From: Glandiceps talaboti
Taxonomy: Eukaryota > Hemichordata > Enteropneusta > Spengelidae
DNA length: 64,000 bases
NCBI RefSeq assembly: GCF_964340395.1
Contig: NC_135558.1
Span: forward strand, 21,391,371-21,455,370
Reading direction: 5' to 3'
The notes under the pieces were generated by a model. The model saw only the letters and a program-made list of their open reading frames with translations. It was not told where the DNA came from and did no database searches. The position numbers and the translations under genes are program-made. This document shows positions 36,522-50,572 of this stretch, piece by piece. Positions within the stretch are counted from its first letter, which is position 1. The number at the start of each line of letters is the position of its first letter.

Positions 36522-39500
36522 CACACACACACACACACGCACACACACAGACACACAGAGACGCCAGGCGATCCCTATAGCACTACTGAACCACAGTTCA
36601 GTTGTGGTAATGAAAACCACAAATCTGCCCAGTGGCTGACCCTGTGTAATTTCTACTGCCCATGGTGTCTTTTATTCTTGTGTTCTGTATTTTGTCAGCT
36701 TTTTTGTACATTTTTCCAATCTAAAGACTTAAGAAAGTTTTTTTATTGCACCAAACATCCAGAGAATCTGTTTAACTTTGTCTTGTCTCTTTTCCAAGTT
36801 AAAAATTAACATCCAAAATGAGCATACACATTCAAGCCAAGGGGTGATGATAAAACAGTGTGTTTTCATTGGCTTTCAGGTAGGAGAGGTAGTAGTGATA
36901 CAAGCGAACTATCGGTCGGAATAGCTCCACTGTTTGTTTTTTTTGTTTTTTTTTGTACCATGTAGAAGTGTTTCTGTTGTTCAGCTCTTCCACTATGCAG
37001 TTACGTTTTAGCAATGTAATAAAGTGGTTAGTGGTTTCATATGATGACTCACTATAAAATACATTTCACACAGAAAGTTGGTAAAATATTGTACTTTCAT
37101 ATTATAGTAACTATTTTACTATATTTTTATCTATAATTTGCATATTAATAACCCAATCAACTTGTCAAGAATAGATTTATATCTGCTCATCCCACAACAT
37201 CTACACAACAAATTTCAACTCAATTAGCCCAGTAGGTTTGTAGATTTTTGAAGCATTTTTACCCAAAATTCTACTTTTAGACCTAATTTGCATAACAACA
37301 ACCAAACCAACTTGTCTTGAATAAACTTATATCTGTTCATCCCAAGACATTGACCAAGTACTTCTTGAGATATAAGTTTTTGACCAAAACATTTTTACAC
37401 CTAATTTGCATATCACTCATGGAATCATTATATGCTTAATATGTCTTCGTCCATACATCCCTAGATGCATTCCCACTGAATTTCAGCCCAATCTGCTCAG
37501 TGATTTTGGAATTATAGATTTTTGACTAAAAAGACACATGTTTAGCCCTAATTTGCATATCACTGATGGAACCATCATATCATGAACAATTCTTAGTAAA
37601 AACACCCTGAAGAATGTTTCACCCAAATTTCCGCCCAATCTGCCCAGTATAAGTTTTTGAGTTTAAGTGTTTTGACCAAAAATCTAATTTTTTGACCCAA
37701 ATCACAAACCCAAGGTAAGATCATTTTGATTTGAACAATTTCCCAACTAGACACGACACCCAAGGTAAAGGACCCACCAAATATCATGGCAATCTGTTCA
37801 GCGGTTTTTGACTTTAAGTTGTTTACACACATCACACACACATATCTGAACAGACAGACAGACAGACAGACAGACAGATGCCGGGCGATCCCATTAACAC
37901 TAGTGAACCTCAGTTCAGTTGTGCTAAAAAAACATGTATGCTATGTGGAATAACATGTATGCTAGGTGGAATAACATGTATGCTACATGGAATGACATGA
38001 ATGCTACATGGAATAACATGTATGCTACATGTAATAACATGTATGCTATGTGGAATGACATGTATGCTACATGGAATGTTATGTATGCTACGTGTAATAA
38101 CATGTATGCTATGTGGAATGACATGTATGCTACGTGGAATGTTATGTATGCTACAAGTAATAACATGTATGCTACATGGAATAACATGAATGCTATGTGG
38201 GATTGACATGAATGCTATGTGGAATAACATGTATGCTGTGTGGACTAACATGTATGCTACGTGGAATGACAAATATGCTACGTGGAATAACGTGTATGCT
38301 ATGTGGAATAACGTGTATGCTATGTGGAATAACGTGTATGTTTTGTGGAATGACGACATGTATGCTCCATGGAATGACATGAATGCTATGTGAAATAACA
38401 TGTATGCTTTGTGGGAATGACATGAATGCTAAATGGAATAACATGTAATTCAATAGTAAAGTTAGTCATTATACCTGGAATATCTTGGCATCTCTCCTCA
38501 GTTTCTCTACTACGTGTCCCCCCCCCCCCCATTTTGTCCTCAGCCCAGTCAATAAATTCTACTCATTCCCTACCAAGGAAATCACAATACCTGGAATATC
38601 TTGGCATCTCTCATCAGTTTCTCTACTGGATATTCACTGTTAAAACCATTTCCACCAAAAATCTGGACAGCATCAGCAGCAGCTTTATTTGCTACATCTG
38701 CAGCAAATGCTTTAGCAATGGAAGAGAAGTAAGTGCTACGTTCACCTTTATCTGTTTGGTCTGCTGATCTGTACACCAGGAGTCGAGAGGCTTCGATACC
38801 CATTGCCATTTCAGCTAACATGAAGGCAATTGCCTGATGCTGAAATTATAATTATAGTATTCTGTTTATATTTTCATTTGGTTGAATGCACAATCATTCA
38901 TAATTTTACCTCCCATAAGGGGAATATACCCCTTAAAAAAGAAAGCCACGTGGACATAATTGATAGGACACATGGTTGATAAATGGAACAAAGTATATGA
39001 AATTTAAAGCTTGCATTTTTAAGATATGGCTTAATTACCAAAAAAATCAGTAACTATGCAAATTACTGAATACAAGCAGTCATCAGAGATGATTCATCCC
39101 CTGCAATGGATGTTTTCAGAGAATTGCCACAAGTCATTGTTAGTGTGTTGTATTAGATTGTAAGACAACTGTATAATTGATTTGATACTCACATACATTT
39201 TTTGAATGTTTATTTATTTGTCTATTAATCCCTGTTGTTATCTTTTCAATATAAGTGATCATTTGGCTGTTGTTATGGGTGTGGTCTAGTTACTAGCACA
39301 TTTACATACATTTTTTGAATGTTATTCAATTGTCTATTAATACATATCTTTATTTTTGCAATATACTGGCTTGTTTGGTTGTTGCTATGGGTGTGGTCCT
39401 GTTGCTAGGCACATTTACATACATAGCTTGAATGTTTATTCAATTGCCAATTAATCACTGTTGTTATCTTTGCTATATCCCAGATTGTTTGGTTGTTGCT

Positions 39501-42500
39501 ATGGATGTGGTCCTGTTGCTAGGCACATTTACTTACATTTCTTGAATGTTTATTCAATTGCCTATTAATCACTTTTATCTTTGCGATATGCATGATCATT
39601 TGCCTGTTGGGCGTGGTCTTGTTGCTAGGTTCATTTGCATACATTCAAAAAAATGTTTGTTCACTTGTCTAAAAATTGCTGACAGTTGTTATCTTTGTGA
39701 AAAACATCACCATTTGGCTGTTGCTATGGATGTGGTCATGGTTGCTAAGGAGATTTGCATACATTTTTTGAATGTTTACACACTTGCCTACCAGATGATG
39801 TTGTTATTTGACCAAAACATACGGCCATTTGGTTGTTGCCAGGAGAGTGGTCATCGTTGCTAGGGCCAAAACATTTTACAAGAAAATCTGTAGAATAACA
39901 CTTCTAGAACATTCCCACCAAATTTCAGGCCAATCTGCCCATTAGTTTTGGAGTTTTACTTTTTTGACCAAAATTTGGTTGCTATGGGCATGGTCATTGT
40001 TGCTACGACCAAAATGTTTTAAAGAAAATCTGCAGAATAACACTTCTAAAAACATTCCCACCAAATTTCAGACCAATCTGCCCAGTAGTTTTGGAGTTTA
40101 ACTTTTTTGACCAAAAATAATGTTTTTTGACCCAAAAATGGCTCAACTAAAGATTACATAACGGATTCTTTGCATTAGCAGTTCAAGTGCAACTTTTCCG
40201 ACTTGGTGAGCCAGCAAGTCGGGTGTCATAAAAACTGTTTGCATCTCTAAAGCTATTTGCAATGTCACTGGCATAAGGGGCTTCACACTTAGATATTGAG
40301 CTTAGCTTTGCCTGATGTGTTATGTAATAGTGCTTTATCACATTTGTAAATATTGCCATCAAACATCAGTGATAAGAAAGATAAGAAACCCCACTTCCTT
40401 AGCTAATGGCTTGATTCTGTAATGAAAAGTAATGTCCCAAACACAAACTTAAAGGCAATCAGTCTAACAGTTTTGACTTTATACAGAGAGACAGATAGAT
40501 AGATAGATAGACAGACAGACATACAGACAGATGGACAAATCCATGCCTATAGCACTACTTAACTAAAAGTATCCAAAGTTTACCTGGGCAATGACTTTTC
40601 CCATCGTCTTTCTTTGTATAGCGTACTCTGTAGCTTCATTGAGGGCTCGTTGTGCTAGACCTACAGCCCCTGCTGATGTCTGTGGATTATAATTGATTAT
40701 ATGGTGATGAACATATTGAGATACTTTGTAGCTCAGAATGAGAGAGAGAAAGGAAAAAATATTCCTGAGGCTATCTCTAGACATCGCCAGCCTGTAATAG
40801 ACAACTCAAAATTGGAAACAGAGAAGGTTTATAAACATTCATCCTATAAAAGCTGGGTAATCATTTTATCACAAACCCAAGACTGGTGTACAGTACAGTC
40901 CAGTATAGTTCAATAAAGTACTACAAGTTACAACAAGATATATAGCACTGTATACTATAGTACAATAAGAGTAGAGTACAGTATGTATACAGTACAGTAA
41001 CAGTACAATACATTGCAGTTCAGTACAATAGAGTACAGTAGAGTACAGTAAATTTAAAGGACAGGACAGTCCAGTCCAGTCCAGTCCAGTCCAGTACTGA
41101 CAATTGGTCAGTACAAAATGCAGGCCAGGTACAGGTCAGGTCAGGTATCGACCGAGTGTTATTTTTGGATTCACATTCGGATCCAACGATCCATCATCAG
41201 TTTTTATTCATAAAAATCTTAGTAATACTTTCTTTCTTTGTTCAGTTTCCATTGCGATATTACACTCTCTTGTCAAATATTAACATTTTTTTTTATACAT
41301 ATACCGGTACTACACCTTAAATCCAGGAATGATGCAAACTCATCTTGGTATGCCATGATGACAATACTAACATCTCAATCTCTGGCACATGTTCTTATTT
41401 TGGTACGTTTTTGATACATTCAGGATATATCTACAATACATCTAGATACATCATGTACATGACGTTGGCTTGAGAATCATGTTGAAGTTAATATTCATTG
41501 CAAGCCAATAGCATTGGTGAAAATTTGGCAGAAAATGTCATTTTCAGTCGTATTAAATTTGAATGAAAATAATTAACGGCCCACTAATCCTTTTATGATG
41601 CTACAGTAGGTCCCCACCAGCAGTGGAAATGTACTAAAATATCTGAATTCGTTGCCTCAAGACCTTCTGTAACTACATTACAATATTTGACAGGACAGCA
41701 AAAAATTATCTCAAAATTTATTCTATAAATCAGTAGAAAATGCCCATAAATTGGTAGTATCGGCACCAAAAATGGATGGGCAAAGTGGCCCTACTGGCCG
41801 ACATGCATACCGATCAAAAGAAATATGCAGCTAGCCATTTGAACGTATATATGCCACGGTAATGTGATCATTTCATAGAGTACACCGAGTTCACACAGCC
41901 ACCTACTTGTAGTCAATAATACCATCCAAGTTGAAATTAAACAGATGTTTCATGAACAGAGCCATTATTTACATCATAAATGATGTTAGGGGAGACAGTT
42001 TTGACTGCGGCCATTTTGACATTTGAATTTTAGATAAACACAAGCTAAAAATCTGATCGGAAAATCCTCAGAATGTGCGTAATCTACCCACCACTGACCA
42101 GTATAAATTGAACTTGTATGAGTATTAATTATTGAACGTTGCCACAAAGAAATATGACCAAAATAATTCTTTATATTGGTAAAAATTGGCCCCATGGCGA
42201 TAGTATGGGAGTAGGTTACAAGTCAAAAAGATACATATTTTGCTGACTTTCACTGCGACACCCGTAAATTCCCCGTTGGGAGATCACACGAACTTAGCAG
42301 TACTTCTGATGCTTAAACAGTTCCCACGACCAACTACATGTATTCAATGATGTATTTCAGGTGAAATTCTGTGGAAATTTCTTTGGACAGTTGACAAATT
42401 TACATCGGAGGAGATGTTATGAGAGCTAATAATAACTTACGTCATGTTGAAATTCGATTTTGCTGGCGAAAAACGCACACAAAAATTATGATCACTCGTC

Positions 42501-45500
42501 ATTTGGATCATACTTGAAAACCATTCACTTCCTTGTGTTCAAAATGGCAGGCTAGCTAAACAAGACTAATGTGCATGTGTGGAACTAGTTATGGCAGCAA
42601 GTTTCGCAGCAATATCTGGCACTGAATGGTATTACAGCAGAGGAGGTGAATGAACTTTGACGTTCCCGCTATAGCAGGAATCGATGGGCACCATAGAGTG
42701 TTCCCGCAACAGCAGGAATCTGTGGTGAAAGGGTTGAAGTACGAATATGAAATCAATGTGAAAAATGACATTCCTGGAACAAGAGACAATGTTTATAATT
42801 GTATGGCAATTTAGAAAAAAAAACAATCAATACCAGATGGCGAATTGCTGAGAAAAATATCCTGATGGCAACTAATAGAAAATCTACAACAAACATAATG
42901 ACAGATTCACATCTTTGGATCCAAATGTGAATCCAAGAATAACATTCTGTCAATACCTGACCTGACCTGACCTGTACCTGACCTGATCTGCATTTTGTAC
43001 CAGTACAATACAGTACAATACAAAACAGCACAGTACAGTACAGTACAATACAGCACAACGGAGCACAACACAACATAGCATACCACCGCAAAAACACAGC
43101 ACATTACAGCACAGTATATACAATATCAGTCCACCCTGACCAAATGACATAACCTCATTATGCCGACAAGACCAATATCAGTCCACCCTGACCAAATGAA
43201 GTTACGCTAACAAGGTCTGATAGATTCAGCAGAAAGTTACATAATAGTCACCTCAAATCTAGATTCTAACAAGCTAAACTTTATCAGTACCATGAAGAAA
43301 TGTAATATTGTTTTGAGTTGATAAATATTTCTTGAACTCATAGTCATAAAATAAGCTATACTGACAAATAGCAACAGAACAAATTAAATACAAAACAAAA
43401 TGGGGAAATTTGTTACACATCTGACTGAATATAATTTGAATGAAAAAGTCATTGAGCTGTAAAGTGAAAGCTATTTGACAGTATATCATTGTGTTATTAT
43501 CACTGATGTAGTCAACTATCATCTTGTTTTAAGAAAGTTTTTCAATTTATTATCTTGGCATATTGTTCCAAACATAAAGAACATTATGTCATGTATACCA
43601 ATCATGTTGATTTGAACAGACAGTTTTCAAAATGTCATGTCTTTGTGACACTTTTAATTAGTTTGATAACATTCCATATGTATTGTACCATATGTAATAT
43701 TATCTTAATTGGTATACAATAAACAAACTTACTGTTGGTCTTGTTTTATCAAAAGCACCCATAACCATTTTAAATCCAGCTCCTTCACCAATCAGTACAT
43801 TCTCTTTAGGAACAACCACATCTTCAAATATTATACCACGGTTGTCACTGCAACGCAGGCCCATGTTCCATTCCTGTTTGAACAGAAGATGATGTAATTG
43901 GGAGGTGATTCATCTTGAAAGTTGTCAGTAACAGTGGCAATGTAACCTTGCCTATCTGGGAATGTCACTGTCATTTTTTATGGTGATGACATCTAACATC
44001 ACACCCTACACACACTGCATACAGACAATTTCACTGCATACACACAATTTTACTGCATACACACAATTTTACTGCATACAGACAGTTTCACTGCATACAG
44101 ACAATTTCACTGCATACAGACAATATGTCACTGCACAGTTGAATGATGAGAATCAACGGGTTAAAAAGGTAATTTGGTCTTTTCATGGGTAAAATCACTA
44201 AAATATAAAAATTTCTTAAAATGCATACATTCTGAAATCACTACATGATGATGTCATGAGAGAGTTCTTCTCTTCAGTCCAGGGATATGTTGATGAATTA
44301 AACATACAGGACCAGAACTAAATTGTCCCATCACAATGGTGGAGATTTGAAAATGTAATGTCAGACTTAAAAACATACCCCCCCCCCCCCATACATATGT
44401 CATATACAATGTTATATACAAGTAAATATTCTGTATGAACACAATCAATACTATGATTATCATCCTCACTATAACCCCCCCCCCCTGTATACATATATAT
44501 GTAGTAATTAATCTGTATGAACACATCAGTCTATATACTATGGTTATCATTCTCACTATAACCCCCCCCCCCCCCCAGTATACATATATATGTAGTAATT
44601 AATCTGTATGAACACATCAGTCTATATACTATGGTTATCATTCTCACTATAACCCCCCCCCCCCCCCAGTATACATATATATGTAGTAATTAATCTGTAT
44701 GAATTACACATCAGTCTATACTATGGTTATCATCCTCACTATAACCCCCCACCCCACCCCCACCCCCACCAGTGGCCAGCAAACATGTTTCTGGGTTTTA
44801 AAATTTGTTAAATGGAAAAATTATAGCAACAATAGGTACAGGTCTACAGCAGCCCGCACAAACTCAGACCTTCAGTGGCCCGCAGCCGCCAACAACCCGC
44901 ACAAAGCAACCCGCAGTAGCCCGCAACAACCCGCAGTACGTGTAGCCCGCAGCAACCCGCAGTAGCTCACAACAACCCGCAATGGCCCGCAGCAACCTGC
45001 AGTGGCCCGCAACCCGCACAATAGTTATACTGTAACTTAACATCATGTTTAAATCAGCCTGATTTATGTACTTCAAAGTCAGGGGCTGTTAGGTGTGAGT
45101 TAGCAATGCTTCAAATTCTGCTGTCCTGGGAAAACTCCCGGTGATATCCCCATCTGACCATATATAAACATTCAAAAATACAGTCCAATTTCCCTAGACC
45201 AAGTCAAAGCTATTACATGAACTATCAAGATCAGTGAGCCTGATCACAAGGTTTCATGTTGAGATAGACACCATAAATATAACACACAAACATCACTTAC
45301 ACAGTGTGGGCTCTTTATTTAGTTAATGATACAAACATGACCATGGATTTTATTTGAACTCCAACGGATTATACCTTGTGTAGTAGTGTGCATGCTGTTA
45401 CATATCATTAACTAAATACAGAAAAATGATGAATATTTTCTATAGATATTGAAGTAAAGATGTTATGATATCCATATGTTGGATTGCCATTATAATGTAA

Positions 45501-48500
45501 ACATTTCTGAATCACCTAAATTATGTATATATTGTCAATTTTAAACAAATTTAAATGTGTGAAAAATACATCGAATGCATATCGTCGACTTATTTGAGAA
45601 ATGTTTTTAAATTAACTCACTTGAGAATGCCAACACATGACCTAGTTATTGAAAAAGGTAGTCAAAGAGAACTCGGTATACCACCTGAGAATGTCAACAC
45701 ATGACCTAGCTATTCCAAAGGGTACTAGAGAAATTGGTATACCACCTGAGACTGTCAACACATGACCTACATGTAGTTGAAAAGGATTAGAGAATTTGGT
45801 ATACCACCTGACAATGTCAACGTATGACCTAGCTATTGAAAAGGGTAACAAACTCGATATACCACCTGAGCAAAGAATTTGTCCATTTGGTGCAAATATG
45901 TAGAGGATAAGTACCATTTTGTACTAGTGTGCCCTAAATATCAACAGGTCAGAACTATATGACTTAGTTTATTCCTAAAATTTATTTCTCATCGGCAAGT
46001 GACTGGAAATTTATTTTGTTAAATAATGCAGTCAACAAACACCTTCACTCTTTAGTCTGGATGCCAACTATGGTTTCTTCTAACCACAGTCTGGTCAAAG
46101 TCCCTCAATCAGCACAGAAAGTTGTTTATCCAATCAGTGAACCCCAGCTGCTATAGTGTCGTAACAGTGCATCCTGGGCTGACAAATACATACACCATAT
46201 TTAGACATTACATAACTGCCCCAATAAACACTAACTTTATGGGGGACTGTGTTATTGGTTAGAATTTTGTGACTGATAAACAAGGACGTGATGTTAATAA
46301 CTGTGTGGGTGGCTGAGGATGAATTTTAAATTACATGTCATGCATCTCAGGACATTTAGAGTAACGACTTTGACTATACTGTGAGTGAAGGTATAAATTG
46401 TAACGACACTGTATAGGTACTAGACTACTTCACTCTTTAAAGTAAAATAAAATTTTATTCTGACCTACCTACCCTATTTTCTGAAGTCACATGTTATCAG
46501 AAACAAACATTTTATTAAATTTTGTTTAAGGCAAAAATCGTGTGGTTACAATTAAGTTAACAGTTTTATATTGTCTTTTCAAATTGATGTCAGTTTCCAC
46601 TTCACCTATATATTTGTAACAACACTTCACAATTTTCATGACTTTATCTTTTCTCGAATACATAAAGAAAAGTTCAGAGTCAGCGTGAAAAAACTAGGTG
46701 AGTTCGGGTAACTGGAACCAAACATTTTTTTTTTACTTGTTTTTCAAAGTGTGTAAAGTTTTAACTTATGTACCAATTTGAATGTAAGTAGGTGTGTGTA
46801 TGCAGTATGTTCACTGTGTACGCAGTGATGTGGGATCTATGTGTATGCGGTATGTTCACTGTGTACGCAGTGATGTGGGATCTATGTGTATGCGGTAAAT
46901 GTTCACTGTGTACGCAGTGATGTGGGATCTATGTGTATGCGGTATGTTCACTGTGTACGCAGTTATGTGGGATCTATGTGTATGCGGTATGTTCACTGTG
47001 TACGCAGTTATGTGGGATCTATGTGTATGCGGTATGTTCACTGTGTACGCAGTGATGTGGGATCTATGTGTATGCGGTATGTTCACTGTGTACGCAGTGA
47101 TGTGGGATCTATGTGTATGCGGTATGTTCACTGTGTACGCAGTGATGTGGGATCTATGTGTATGCGGTATGTTCACTGTGTACGCAGTGATGTGGGATCT
47201 ATGTGTATGCGGTATGTTCACTGTGTACGCAGTGATGTGGGATCTATGTGTATGCGGTATGTTCACTGTGTACGCAGTGATGTGGGATCTATGTGTATGC
47301 GGTATGTTCACTGTGTACGCAGTGATGTGGGATCTATGTGTATGCATGGAAGTAGAAACACAGTCCTTCCTACTGGAAAATAAAATAAAACACACAGTAT
47401 AGGACAATACTTTTATATCACGCTATATTCACTGTTTCTCCTATATAACTAAATCTCATATTAAGCTATTGATCGATGAACAAAGTCTTTTGTTGCACCA
47501 AAATGATCTGTTGTTCTCGAGCATTGGGATACAAAATGTCGTCATTAATGTATTTAAACATATGTGTCTTACCTGCTTACCCGGCTGAAGTCCTGGAGTA
47601 TCTCTCTCAACAATAAATCCTGTAAATGCTTCACTGGCCTTAGCTTTGGGATCTGGATGAGTTCTGGCCAACACAAAATACCAATTAGCCACACCACCAT
47701 TTGTAATCCACATTTTCTGTCCGTTTAACACATACAAATCTCCCTTTCTTTCTGCTCTGAGTTGAATTCCAGCAACATCCGAACCAGCCCCCGGCTCTGT
47801 CGCACAGAACGACTGAAAATATATTTTGTTTAAATTGTTTATGAATTGTTTTTATACTGTAACTCTATCTGGTTTTCCTAGAGATGCAGTGATACTGGTA
47901 ATGAATTTGTATTCCATACGTGATACTTACCGCAACCAAGGGTTCTTCCACCAATCGACCCAAATATTTTTTCTTTTGTTCATAACTACCTGCCATAATG
48001 ACTGGCATTTGCTGTGAATAGTAAAAACATAAATTTTACCATGAGTAATTATGTCATGTATTACTGTGGTTCTTGATGAAGTCTGTAATCACCATGGGAG
48101 ACTTAATCTTACACCATCAAAAACTATGGGTATGGCTTAATTTATTATGTCTATATCAAATTAGGTCTATATCAAATTTTTTGAATGTTTATTCATTTGT
48201 CATTCAATTCTTGTTATTTTCTTTGCAATATACGAGATTATTTAGCTGTTGCTATGGGCGTGGTCTTGTTGCTAGGCAAATTTACATACATTTTTTGAAT
48301 GTTTATTCAATTGTCTATTACTCCCTGTTGTTATCTTTGTGAAATACACGACTATTTGGCTGTTGCTATGGGCGTGGTCATGGTTGCTAGGGCCAATTGT
48401 GTCAAAGTAATTTGAAGAAAATCTTCAGAATAACACTTCTAGAAACATCTCACCAAGTTTCAGTCTCATTTACCGAGTACTTTTTGAGATATAAATTTTT

Positions 48501-48937
48501 GACCAAAACTCACATTTGTACACCTAATTTGCATATTACTGATAAGATCATTATATGCTTAATATTTCTTCATCTATACACCCATAGATATACATCCCTG
48601 TTAAATTTCAATCCAATCTGCTGAGTACTTTTGGAATTATATGTTTTTGACCAAAAAGACACATTTTATCCCTAATTTGCATATTACCAAGGGAATCATC
48701 ATGTCATGAACAAATCTTAATTTACTCAACCCTAAAAATGATCCCACCAAATTTCATGCCAATCTGCCCAGTAGTTTTGGAGTTTAATTTTTTTGACCAA
48801 AATTCACATTTTTTGACCCAAAACCCACATCTCTGATGCAATCATTTTCATTTGAACAATTTCCCAACTAGACTCTAGAAGTAGCATGACCACCAAATAT
48901 CAAAGCACTCGGTCCAGCAGTTTTTGACTTTAAGTTG

Positions 48938-48970
<33 letters not shown>

Positions 48971-50486
48971 CCACACAGACAGACAGACAGACAGACACTT
49001 TGCCATGCCTATTGCACTACTGAATCTTATCAGTTCAGTTATGCTAAAAATCCTACCTACCCACCAATCTTTATTTTGAACCCGAACAATTTTTTTATTT
49101 GGCCTAATCTAAATTCAGTCAAAAATGATATAACCAATCATTCTTAGTAGAGAAATTACTAAGCCATTTAATTAAACATTTAAAATAAAACTGCTGTGAA
49201 AGCCTAAAAACCAATACTTTCACAATCTCTAAATTTCTGAAAATGCTAAATAATATCCGCCATGTAAACTATCACTAAATAACATACGCCATGCCGGGGT
49301 GAACAAATTAAATCCACTGGTCCGTCAGACCCGAGTACCTTACTGTTAATAACTATGTTAAAAAGTCTTAATTCTGAAAATAAAGATTCATAGGCAAGAT
49401 TTAATATTTCACATTAGCGGGACCTGGGACCACTAATTCTTTCAGCAGGACCACTGGGTTTTTAAGGCACTGGTCTGGGGACCACCAGTTTACAAAATGA
49501 TTTGCTCACCCCTGCCATGTAAACTAATGTTAAATAACATACGTCATGTACACTAATGCTAAAACATACGTCATGTAAACTAATGCTAAATAACATACGT
49601 TATGTAAACTAATGCTAAAACATACGCCATGTAAACTAATGATAAATGACATACGCCATGTAAACTACCAAGTAGTGGCAGACACATCCCTGCACATCCA
49701 TATGCAATTTCTTCCCCAATAACGCATGCATCCAGTATACCTAAACCTGGCCCACCTGGAGATTGAATATTGAAAAAAGAATAAATTTGCAATATTTGTT
49801 CACAAAATTATTTACATGGAAATATGTCCTTGTTTTAAGTCTGTATTCAATAGTCACACATAAATCATAAAAAACAATTAGTGTTATACTTAATGACTAG
49901 CACACACTTTAGGAAATAGGACATAAAGGTATTTTCATCAACTTTGGGTTCTAATATTTTTTTATTAATCATTACAGAAATTAATTTTTGCCCATCTTGC
50001 TCAATCATGATACAAGTTATTCAGACAAATATAACCCATAGCAAAACTTAAAACTAGTCCAAAATATGTGAAGTGATCACAGTTAGTTACACTGACATAC
50101 AGTAATATAGTCCAAAATATGTGAAGTGATCACAGTCAGTTACATTGGCATACAGTAATATAGTCCAAAATATGTGAAGCGATCACAGTCACTTACATTG
50201 GCATACAGTATTAAATAATTCACATATTTTGGACAGACTCTTGTGGATTTCTGAGGTGATGTCACACTGATCTATGTTTTGTGCACAAACTTTTACTAGT
50301 GGGCAAATATTAGACTTTGTCGACAGTGATGGTTGTCCTGACTTTTTTGTAATACTATCTTTGAATACAACTTTAGTTTTTTAAAGAAGCTATAGATAAT
50401 GAAATTCAATGTAGTTTTGTTTTCTTTTGAAAATGGCATCATGTCAGTAGGGCCTGAATTCCATCTGCAGCATCAACCCACAATTA

Positions 50487-50572
<86 letters not shown>

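Noticed and set aside
37910-38453. Repeat peptides with IHVIPHS units
   Set aside because: 21-bp minisatellite artefact; no promoter, splice site or recognisable protein.
46856-47407. 183-residue repeat frame with [12 protein letters not shown] units
   Set aside because: Minisatellite in an intron of ACADM copy 2; several frames are equally open and there is no domain signal.
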